DNA of 64,000 bases, from the NCBI GenBank assembly GCA_963969345.1, contig OZ017769.1:6327725-6391724 (forward strand), given 5' to 3'. A model generated the notes under the pieces. That model did not search any database and was not told the DNA's origin. It worked only from the letters and a program-made list of their open reading frames with translations. Positions 46,701-56,062 of the stretch are shown in pieces. This stretch comes from Turbatrix aceti (Eukaryota > Nematoda > Chromadorea > Rhabditida > Panagrolaimidae). Each line of letters opens with the position of its first letter. Position 1 is the first letter of the stretch. A program made the translations under genes and the position numbers.

Positions 46701-49700
46701 TTCTCCTTCTTTTCCCTCGAGGATTCGCGCTTGGATTTCTTGGCGCGCTTGGACCGCTTGGATTTCCTCTCTTCATCCTGTTGCTTCTCATTTCCGCTCT
46801 TCCTGAATTCCAGCTCTGAGGGTTTGTCGACCTTTTCCATGACTTGGAAGTTGACTTCGACAGGAAGCTCTTGGTTGGCGCGAGAGATGAGCTTTGTGAT
46901 ATCGGCGGTGAGAAACACGTCCAGATCCTGCATGAGTTTCTTGTTCATTTTTTTCCATTCTTTGCCCTTTGTCTGAAAAAGGAGGAGCTAATTATATTAG
47001 TTAGTCGTTTTTTTCGACCCACCTTCAAAGCACGATCCTGAAAGTCTTCTTCGTTGGGCATGTCGCTGGGCACGATGTTGTACTTTTTCTGGACGATGGT
47101 GAAGACTTTTGCGAGGTTTTTGCGATTCACGGCGACGGGCATGTTGAAGAAGAACTGGCTTTTCATAAGCTCGTGCATGATGTAAGCGTGCAGGCGGACT
47201 TGCTTGGCCCGCTTGACGACGTCGTTGATGCGCCGGTTTCGACACGAATTTACGAGTTCGCAGATTTCCTTGACAAAAGCAGCCGTGTCTTCCTCCATTG
47301 TTTTGGACATTGTTGAGACCTCGCTTTTGTACTTCCAGAAAGATCCTAGGTAGACTTTGGGCACTTCCGGGGTGTTGAGTATCTTGCCTAGGGACCACAT
47401 GAGCGCGCCACGCACCTGGATGAGTTCCCGGGGCTTGATGGAGTCGCACTTGTTCAGCACGATGCGCACTTTTTCGTTGTGGCCGTCGAGACTTTTAATT
47501 ACCTGAAAATACATTTTTTGGATTGACAAAAGGCTCAGGTGAACCCACATCTTTGTACTCGTCGCTGAGGTCTGTCTTGTTGGCGTCGAACATGAGTATG
47601 ATCTTATCAACGCGTTCTGCGAGAAATCGAATGACCGCGGCAAAATCAAAGCCCCTGGCTTCTGTCTGCTTTTTTCCAGCCAGGATACCCGGCGTGTCGA
47701 GGATCGAAATGTGCTGCAAGAGGTCTGCCTTGAAATTTGTCGCCCGTAGATGCTTTAGGAACGCGTCGCCGAAGCATTCGAGTCTCTTGAGGGGGTATGT
47801 GGAGTTCTGCGCCAACGTCTGACCGTCTATTTCAGCCGTGACTTCGCTGTACTGTATATGAGCGAATATATCAGTAGTCGGTTCTGGTCCTATCTCGGCA
47901 CCCGGGTATCTGCCGTTGAGGAGGTATTCGATCATGGACGTCTTGCCAACTGAGTACTGGCCGAGGAGCATGACGATGGGTTTTCCCTGAAAAAAAAGAG
48001 GGGTCAACGGGTTTTTTTAGCTTTAAAAACAAAAAAATGGTACCTCGAGTTCGGCCTGTGTGAAGCCAGGCGAGTACATTTCGCTGAAGTTGTGCCGTTT
48101 CTCGACTGGATACACCTTGGCATCGTAGTATTTTTGGAGCGCGCTGATGGTCGGTAGCGACTCGATCGGCGGCAGCGTAGCCTTTTTACCGGAGCAGCCC
48201 ATCGCGGTGGTAGGTAGTAGCGGAGCGTGCTACGCAGCGGAGTTCACTGCTGTGTTGCGCGGACGTGTAATATCGCTGTGTACTACTGCCTGGATTAGAC
48301 GGCGTGTTCTGAGACAGTGTGCGAGCGCGCGCGGTCTGTTTTATGCAAATTTGGCGTCTGACGTTACATTCTTTCATTCTATATACATCGCGCCTTGCAG
48401 GTTCCCTCGATGGTCCGAATTTGAAGAGGAGCACGGCGGAGGCCTCGCCGACGACCAGCAACGCTACTCGACGCTTCACAAGGTCCTGCTCCCCTACCTC
48501 CTGCGCAGGGTGAAGAAGGATGTCGAAAAATCGCTTCCCGGAAAGGTGGAACACATTCTGCGCGTGAACATGACGGCCCTTCAGAAGCAGTACTACAAGT
48601 GGATTCTGACGAAGAACTTCAAGGAACTCACGAGGGGTAACAAGTGCGCGAGCAGCAGTTTTCTCAACATCATCATGGAGTTGAAGAAGTGCGCGAATCA
48701 CTGCAATCTCATCAGGAGACCTGATTTTGAACCACACAAACCGCAGCTGAGACTCGAGGTGGGTGGCTAGTTGGGCGAACGTTCGCGAACAAATTTGAGT
48801 TTTTTCTGTTCGTGTTCATTCGCGAACATATTTTTCTAAATTTATTTGTTCGCGAACAAAGTTGAATTTTCTGAACGGATAAAACGAACAAAATTTCGCA
48901 CAATTGATAAAAAATCTGTTCGACGTTCGTTCGCGAACACGGTCAAAAATATTCGTTTTTTTTCGATTTTTCGAACAAAATTTTAAAATTTGATCAAAAA
49001 AAAACAAAAAAAGCTGCTGTAGCTCACCTGACGAATACCGTTTCAGCAGCTGCTCAAGGCCTCGAGCAAGCTCATTCTCCTGGACAAGCTTCTGTGTCAT
49101 CTGAAAGAAAACGGACATCGCGTGCTCATTTTCTCGCAAATGGTCAAGATGCTCGACATCCTGCAGGAGTACCTCCTTCTCCGGAGATTTGGCTTCCAGC
49201 GCCTCGACGGAAGCATGCGGGCCGATCTCCGCAAACAGGCACTCGATCATTTCAACGCGCCGGGTTCCAGCGACTTTTGTTTTCTTCTGTCGACCCGCGC
49301 GGGCGGCCTTGGCATCAATCTCGCGACGGCGGACACGGTGGTCATCTTCGACAGCGACTGGAATCCGCAGAACGACCTGCAGGCCATGTCCAGGGCCCAT
49401 CGCATCGGGCAGAAGAACCTCGTCAACATCTATCGCTTCGTGTCCATGTCCTCTGTCGACGAAAATATCGTGGATCGCGCGAAGCGGAAGCTCGTCCTGG
49501 ATCACCTGGTCATCCAGCGCATGGATACGACCGGCAAGACAATTTTGTCCAAGAATGCGAAAAACGCCTCTGCAAAGGTACCTTTTGACAAAACCGAGCT
49601 CAACGCTATCATCAAATTTGGCGCTGAAGAACTTTTCCGCGAAAACGAAGGCGAGGAAAAGGAACCCGAAGTCGACATTGACGAGATTCTGAACCTCGCT

Positions 49701-52238
49701 GAAAAACGAGAATGCGAAAACACGGATTCGAACACGGATTTTCTCGGATCGTTCAAGTACACTAATTTTGACATTGACGAGGAAAAGGACATCGCCATGG
49801 CTGCCGCGACGGCCGCCGATCAGTCTGCAGCGGTTCTCGGCGAGCTCGACAAGGACTGGACCCAGATCATCCCTGCCGACAAACTGGCCCAGATCAAGGA
49901 TGAAGAGGAGAAACGCATCCACGAAGAATACAATCTCGGTCCCCGGCAACGAACCAAAGTTCAAGAAACGACCGTGGACAACGACGAAGACGCTGATTTC
50001 TCTTCGAGTGACGACGACGATCGGGCGACGAAGCGAGGACCGTACAAGCGGAAGGTCGTCTTCAACTTCACCGAAGCGGAGATCAAAAGATTCGTTCGGG
50101 CGTTCAAAAAGTTTGCACATCCGATGGAACGGCTTGAAACGATCGCGCAGGACGCAGAGCTCGAGGAGCATAGCACGGCTGAGATCAAGGATCTCTGCAA
50201 CGAGGCCCTCAAGCAGATGCACGAAGCCAACGAGTCCGCCAAGGCAGCGGCTGCGGTTGCGCCCAGTCTCACCGAGGACGGAAAAAAGAAACCGGACCGA
50301 GGGCCTATCGCTAAGCTGGGCACTGTGGACATGTACATTCGGCCGATTCTCAAGGCTCATCACGATCTGGAACCGCTGCACCTCTTCATGAGACCTCAAG
50401 AGGCGTCCAACGGCTCTGAGACGCCCAAACACTCCCTGCCAGTCGACCTCAAACCACAGTTTGGCTGGGACGTGGAGTGGGACGTCGAAGACGACCTCTC
50501 GCTGCTCAAGGGAGTCTACACGTACGGCCTGGGTTCCTGGGACGCTATCAAGATGGATCCTGAATTTGGGCTGGCTGAGAAGATCTTCCTCAAGGAAAAA
50601 GTAAAAAAACCGCAGCCCAAGCATCTTCAGACGAGGATCGACTACCTCCTCAAGCTGCTCGCCAAGCGGATGGGCACGAACGATGGCGGCAAACCGGCTG
50701 TCAAGAAAAAGAAGAAGGTCCCTGCCTCGGCTGGTGCAGCTTTTCTGTCCCTCACCAGCGGGAGCGCGCACGAATCGACGTCGAGCAAGAAGCGGGCGAA
50801 GAAGGCATCCGGGGACAGAAACAAGGATGACGAGCCGCCGAAGAAGAGCAAGAAGAAGAAGGACCATCACCACGGACACCACTCGAAGAAGAACGAAGCA
50901 GGCAGCGCCGGTGACAAGGCCGGCGAAGGGGAGGCAGCTGCTGCGGAGCACAGAAAAAAGGTGGGTTTATTGCGTGGAAGTGAAAAGTGAATTATGTGGT
51001 TTCAGAAGGACGTAAAAGGTGCGCTTCGGGTCAAAATCCTGTCGCTGAGCGTAGATGTCGCCAAGTACGAAAAACTGGTGGCCAGTCGCGAGGATTCTGC
51101 GTTCAACGAATGCGTCGTAATTTTCCGGCCGATCCAGAAGCACATCAAGAAGATTGGCACCGGTGAAGACGCGGCCCGGTCGCTGAGCAAGATCGGCGAC
51201 CACATCACGCAGCACGTCGAGGAGATGTCCAAGAAGTAAGTCGACTATTTTAGAGTTGGTATTCGAGCCGGGCCTAAAAAAATGGCCCAAAAATACGAAA
51301 AAAAAAGAATTTTTTCTAAATTCTCTGAATCCAAAAATGTTTTTGGTATAAAATCGTTTTTTTTTCACCGTGAAATTTTTTTTCACGTATTTTTTCGTCG
51401 GGTAATATAAAAAAAATCAATTTCAGCAACCACGGCGAACTCACTCCCGCGCAAATCGAGCGCAACAGCGTTCTCTGGATTTTCGTCAGCAAGTTTATCA
51501 ATTCTGACATCCAAGAAGTACAGGCCAAGTACCGGGAACGAGCCCTGGCCAAGGCAAGGGAGCACAGCCAGCATCACCACCACCATCACCGGCACCCCAA
51601 ACAGGTCGATGGCGAGATCAGGCATGACAAGCACCACCTGGGATCCGGTTTGCAGCACTCCAAGGACCGGCGTGATAGGTTGGTTTTTTTTCAAAAATGT
51701 ACATATCTGTGACCGTTGAAGTCGTTTCAGGAAACTGAATCACATTGCTCCTCAGTACGGCACGCCTACTAACAGGTACTACAACGACAAGAGGTTGTCG
51801 GCTGCCGGTGGAGACAGCTATCAGCAGTACTCTTCGCCAGCTGCGTCTGGTCCCCGGGACAGGAGAAACATTCCTCTCTCGTCGCAGCCGCCACAGCCCC
51901 TGATGGCGACGCCGGCCGCTCCGCCCCCGTCTTTTGACTACCAACAGAGGCATCACGACTCACGTCCACGGCATCAGCATCCCTCGACGTCGTCATCCTC
52001 CTCGCGCCCGGACCACCACCATCAGCGCCGGTTTGATCCCGCAGCGACCAACAGCAATTCCATCCCCATCGGCGGCGCAAAATCACGAAGCTCGCGATGG
52101 GATGCTCCCCGTAAATCGGCTATTTCGACACCGATAGTGCCTCCTCCTCCGCCGCCAACGAGTCACCTCCCCTCCCCTCCCCCGCCCCCACTCATCACAG
52201 ATGGCACCGGACTGCCACCCAACAATGTCTTTAGGTAA
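43720..52238 (+). CDS. CHD1: Chromodomain-helicase-DNA-binding protein 1
   Basis: Ten exons join in frame to 1690 residues (human about 1710): 43720-43819, 44052-44298, 44393-44929, 44980-45265, 45706-46346, 48401-48758, 49047-50960, 51006-51235, 51427-51678, 51731-52238. An acidic Ser-rich head precedes two chromodomains (about 202-300 and 318-365; [16 protein letters not shown] and [20 protein letters not shown]), which read H3K4 methylation. The Snf2 ATPase follows with [11 protein letters not shown] (about 444), DEAH (about 553), SRAHRIGQ and [10 protein letters not shown]. Then come a SANT/SLIDE DNA-binding region (about 1057 on) and the CHD1 C-terminal CHCT helices (WIFVSKFI). The tail is His-, Ser- and Pro-rich. 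CHD1 slides and spaces nucleosomes behind RNA polymerase II. Intron 5 (2.05 kb) contains an antisense gene. Confidence 0.98.
45300..45645. repeat. GTTCGCGAAC-type repeat in CHD1 intron 4
   Basis: The 440-base intron carries GTTCATGAACGAAC and TTGTTCGCGAACGAAC words around an AT-rich core, as in the MAP3K4 and ANAPC4 introns. The borders are uncertain. Confidence 0.5.
46382..48202 (-). CDS. EHD-family dynamin-like ATPase without EH domain, nested in CHD1
   Basis: Four minus-strand exons (48202-48044, 47986-47549, 47502-47023, 46972-46382) give 555 residues, wholly inside CHD1 intron 5. The EHD core is clear: helical start [21 protein letters not shown]-loop GQYSVGKTS (62-70), GPEPTTD switch I, DTPG (150-153), [22 protein letters not shown] (216-219), [16 protein letters not shown], and the second helical domain. 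EHD proteins oligomerise on endosomal membranes to remodel tubules during recycling. The C-terminal EH domain, which binds NPF peptides, is missing. In its place residues 420-555 are almost only Lys, Ser, Glu and Asn in repeats such as [11 protein letters not shown]. The N terminus MGCSGKK has Gly2 and Cys3, so acylation is possible. The stop lies 35 bases from a CHD1 exon. Confidence 0.93.
48771..48990. repeat. GTTCGCGAAC-type repeat in CHD1 intron 6
   Basis: Starts near TTGGGCGAACGTTCGCGAAC and contains several further TTCGCGAAC words in AT-rich DNA. It accounts for most of a 288-base intron. Confidence 0.55.
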
Positions 52239-52485
52239 TTCAGTCCCACCCGCGTTCATTTTGGATACAAAAGGCCTATGTCGCGTTATTTTCCCTCCCT
52301 TCACCGATGTCATTTTTTAGTCAGTAGTAGATGTTCTGTTTGAATGGGTCCAATCAACCAAGCACCCCGGCAAAAAAGGGAACACAGATTTTTTTCAATT
52401 TTTATACAGAATCGTTCCGAGGCGCTGTGCCGAACGAGTCCGCGCTCCGCTGGGCTTCTTGTCGTCGTCGTTGATCGTATTTTGA

Positions 52486-52491
52486 GAAATA
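52486..52491 (+). terminator. Poly(A) signal AATAAA of CHD1
   Basis: Canonical hexamer 248 bases after the CHD1 stop, followed by T-rich DNA. Confidence 0.65.
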
Positions 52492-52561
52492 AAGATACGT
52501 TGTATACGAATTAGATTGGATTTCGAGCAGGGGAAAAAATCAGTGTCAATTTTCATTTTTT

Positions 52562-52589
52562 CGTTAATGCCCGAAAAAAAGCATTAACG
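52562..52589. repeat. 9-bp perfect hairpin after CHD1
   Basis: CGTTAATGC (52562-52570) and its reverse complement GCATTAACG (52581-52589), separated by 10 bases, about 70 bases past the CHD1 poly(A) signal. The role is unknown. Confidence 0.6.
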
Positions 52590-52691
52590 CAAAAAAATAG
52601 AAAAAAATTACACCTGTTGTTGGATGCAGGTAAAAACTGAAATTGCAACGAATATCGAAATACACGCAGCTCTCAGGGCATGAGTCACTTT

Positions 52692-52705
52692 TTATCAGCT
52701 GATAA
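52692..52705. promoter_or_regulatory. 14-bp palindrome with GATA sites flanking an E-box
   Basis: TTATCAGCTGATAA is a perfect palindrome made of two TGATAA GATA-factor sites sharing a CAGCTG E-box, 129 bases before the Rac-like start codon. It is a plausible binding site for a GATA factor or a GATA/bHLH pair, on sequence grounds only. Confidence 0.4.
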
Positions 52706-52833
52706 AGATTTCTGACTCACTCAAGTCAGTCGAAACCTATTAAAAAAAAGTTGCAAGAAAACTGACTGAGACTAAACAAACAAATAAACGTAAGTACTAT
52801 AATAGATTATTCGTCAAAATTTTTCCGCCCGGT

Positions 52834-53630
52834 ATGGGTCATAGCCAGTCAAAAAGTGCCATGCGGTTGATCAATTGCGTCGTCGTTGGCGATGGTGCCG
52901 TGGGAAAAACGTGCCTCTGCGTTTCTTTTACTTCCAACAGTTTTCCAGACAAATATGTGCCAACAGTCTTCGACGATTACATGGTAGGACCCCAATTAAG
53001 ATTGCTTCTTGTTTTCTATGTTGCTCATAACTTTTTAGGTAAACGTTGAGAACGACGGTAAAATGTATGATTTGAATCTCTGCGATACATCCGGTTATGA
53101 TGATTGTGATCAAATACGTTCACTGCTCTACGCTCAGGCAAACGTTTTTCTTGTGTGCTTTTCAGTCGTGAATCCAGAATCTTTCGAAAATGTTAGAAAA
53201 AAGGTTTGTTCTGTAGATTTTTTCAAAAATTGTTTTTCAAAAAAAATTCAAAACAATTTTTTTTTCAAAAATTGTTAGTTTTCGTTATTTCGTTCAGTGG
53301 GAACCAGAAATCCGCCAACACTGCAAAAAAACGCCGATTTTGCTTGTCGGAACACAGATAGATTTACGACAGAACCCCGACCAACTCAAAATCTTGGCCA
53401 AAGACGGATTAACGCCCATCACATTCGAAGAGGGTAAAAAACTTGCAGAGAAGCTCAGGGCAGTCAAGTACGTCGAATGTTCTGCGCTCACACAGGTAAG
53501 TTTAAAAATTAATCTAGTTATAGTTTAAAAAAGATTTCAGGTGGGTTTGAATAACATCTTTGACGAAGCCATTTCGGTGGCACCAAAGCCTCGCCTGCTA
53601 AAGTGCAAATGGAAATGCGGAATTTTTTGA
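52834..53630 (+). CDS. Atypical Rac-like small GTPase
   Basis: Four exons (52834-52983, 53039-53203, 53298-53495, 53541-53630) give 200 residues. The Rac/Cdc42 identity is plain: [10 protein letters not shown] (19-28), switch I PTVFDDY, the Rho insert region [11 protein letters not shown], and [11 protein letters not shown]. Two guanine-nucleotide motifs are altered. The catalytic Gln of switch II (Gln61 in Rac) is Tyr70 in DTSGYDD, and the G4 motif TKxD reads TQID (124-127), losing the Lys that holds the base. Such a protein may have little GTPase activity or altered nucleotide affinity. The start MGHSQSKS fits the N-myristoylation pattern (Gly2, Ser6), placed before the usual Rac start at Met10. 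The end KCKWKCGIF is a CaaX box. It converges with the K2P gene, 182 bases away. Confidence 0.92.
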
Positions 53631-53812
53631 GGTCTGAAAAAAATCCCCGATGCCGTTTTTTTGTTACAGATGACTTTGATTTCATTTCAATTCATTTGAT
53701 TACATCTTTGACGAATTTTTGTTGCAGTTGTTTTGTAATCACGAAAAACTGCGAAAATGTTTTTCAATATTCGATATTTACAGAATCGTTAATGAAAAAT
53801 ACGTTGCACAAA

Positions 53813-55407
53813 TTATACCGCCTCCGGAAGCAGCGATGTAGACTCCGAGTCAAGAAAATGCAGGTGGGAAGCACGGAGTGATCTGTGAGAAGCGTCGTCG
53901 AGGTCCATGTCGTCGGCGAACTTGAGCGCCTCGATGGACTGCGGCATGAAGGCGATGGTGTCCCTCCGCTGCTGATTCACATCAACGGCCTCGTCGCCGT
54001 TGAGTTCCTGCATGTATTCGAGGATGTCGAAGGGCGTGATAGCACCCTTCTCGGGGTACTTGGTGCGGATCTGGTTGATGATCTTGAGGAGCTCTTTCAC
54101 CTCCACCTCCATCTCGCACTCCTCTGCCGTCTTTGACACCCGCCGCTTCCAGTTGATCTTCCGGCCAAAGTAATGGATCTTCAGGAAGACCCATTTGAGC
54201 TCAGAAGCCGCGAGGTCAGCGCACATAGACAGCACTGCCAGGCCGAATGTCACGAAAAAGGTGATGTAGACGAGGGTCATGATGTGTGACAGATCCGAGG
54301 GCATCTCCGACATGGTAAGGTTCGCCACGAGATTGAATGTTACGAAGAAGCCCTCGATGAATGTTCGTTTGTCGTCGCCGAACGCCGCGACGTAGACGAC
54401 GCCGCCCATCATACAGAAAAGCAGCAAGATGGACGCGTTAACCGAGAGCGGGAGTCGCTTCTTAGGCTTCTCCGGGGGCTTCGGCTGACCACTCATGGTG
54501 GCAATCGAGGGCTTGGGAGAAGGCGTGGATACCGGGTCAAGAGGGATCGCTTCTGTGTCGCCGGCGGCACCACAGCGACGAGTAGTGCCGTTACGCAGGC
54601 GTTTGTTGCGCCATGATTTTTGACGTTTTGTGGTTTCCCGGATCACACGAATCGCTTTTGACTCGACTGTTTGCACGAGTGTGGGTTTTCGGGATTGTAT
54701 GAAGGGCTGCAATCCACACCGGATATCTGGGGATATCCGAATTCTAATACTTACCGATATCTTGGAGTAAACACCGATAACGATGTCTGACATGAACCGG
54801 CCTAAAACAAACGCCCTCGTAAGATGCGCCTCAATCAGTCCTCCCACAAACCGATATCGACAGCAGCCAGGATCATCAGCGGGATGCCGAGAAGCCCGTA
54901 GGCAATGGCCGCGCATTGGCCAAATCCCGTGATCGGGTTGGCATACGCATAGCCGGTTGTCGTGAGAATAGACAGGGCAAAGAGCACCGAGGAGAGCTTA
55001 TTCCACCGAGGTGGCAGCAACTCGTCAAGCTCAGGTTCCTTGCCAGGCACGAGTTCGAACGCGTTGCCCTCCATGTGGGTGGACAGCGTGCTCAGCGACT
55101 TGTAGAGAGGTCGTTTAACATTCGCACCGCACTCCTGGCTCATCTCGAGGGCAATTTGGTCGTAAACCTGCTGAATGGACTCCAACTTGGCCGCACGCCG
55201 AAGATAATCCGCCTCGTACTCGATTCGGGCAAAAATCCAAGCTCCAATGAGGAGATAGAAGAGCATGAACAGGTAAAACGCCAAGTGGGGTGTCGCGATC
55301 TTGGCGACCTTGAAGAAGCGATTCTTGGCCCCTTCGGCCGCCGTTGTCGACGATGGCGACAAGTTGTCGTCGATATCGGCAATATGGTCCGACACGACCG
55401 TTTCCAT
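53813..55407 (-). CDS. Two-pore-domain potassium channel (K2P/TWK) relative with altered filters
   Basis: Three minus-strand exons (55407-54852, 54801-54755, 54706-53813) give 498 residues. The K2P plan is intact: first membrane segment (about 40-61), a long extracellular cap, pore loop 1, M2 ending in GLLGIPLMILAAVDIGRFMS (about 171-190), a basic cytoplasmic loop, M3 (about 290-309), pore loop 2, and M4 (about 341-367). Both selectivity filters depart from TxGY/FG. Loop 1 has TTTGYA (149-154), with Ala for the last Gly. Loop 2 has LVANLTMSEMPSD (327-339), without any filter motif. The protein may be non-selective, silent or a modifying subunit. The C-terminal tail is long and acidic, ending SLLPEAV. 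The start is the first Met (METVVSDH); no acceptor lies close to it. Confidence 0.85.
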
Positions 55408-56062
55408 GACTCGGAGACAAGCAGTGTGCAAAGGATTTCAGACATAAAGCCGTGAAAGAAAATGAGAAAACTGGGGCATTCATGGGGTGGTCCATCTGCA
55501 GCCCGGCCTAATTAGCCATTCATTGGGGCTTTGGCACCCTCATATACACCAGCTGAGAAGGAAAAGATAATAGCCAAGAAAAAAGCAAAACTGTCAGTTG
55601 GTCGTTAACAGATACCAAAATAAACGCTGAATACCGTTACTCAAAATAACTGAAACAAAGAAAAAAGGAAACAGTTCGAAGTCTGAATTTGACCTGACTT
55701 TTTAAAAACCGCAGATTATTTCTGCGCTCAATCTACACATCGTGCATTCAAAAAAATTAATACAACAAAATTATACCGATACAAGCATTCGTTAGTTATA
55801 ATTTACGATTTAAGCAAAGTAAAATTACGATAACCGTAACCGGAGAAGGATAACACTTTTGAAAGTGTCCGGCAAGTTCAAATTTGACGCGCGTGCGCGC
55901 GCGACGATTCTCAGCGCGCTGCACTCATTTGTCGTCATGAGACTCTCGGCGAAGTTCTGCCTGCAGGATTTTGGTTCCATTCATTGAATTTTATTTCCCT
56001 GAAGTTGAAACTTTGGATTTTATTACAGGCTGCTTATCCTATAAATCAACAGATTTCAGGCC
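55408..56062. promoter_or_regulatory. Divergent promoter region of the K2P gene and NMD3
   Basis: 655 bases between divergent starts, AT-rich in the middle, with a GCGCGTGCGCGCGCG run near 55889-55903. An acceptor (CAGATTTCAG) ends at 56059, 3 bases before the NMD3 ATG, so the NMD3 leader is spliced. Confidence 0.45.

Larger units (their letters stand above)
52239..52833. other. CHD1 3' region and promoter of the Rac-like gene
   Basis: Holds the CHD1 3' untranslated region to the AATAAA at 52486, then a hairpin (52562-52589) and a palindromic GATA/E-box site (52692-52705) in front of the Rac-like gene. No further gene is present. Confidence 0.5.

Noticed and set aside
46402..46806. Plus-strand frame rich in Phe/Leu/Ser opposite the EHD tail
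   Set aside because: It is the complement of the Lys/Glu-rich repeat. The minus-strand frame joins the conserved EHD exons in phase, so this one is a shadow.
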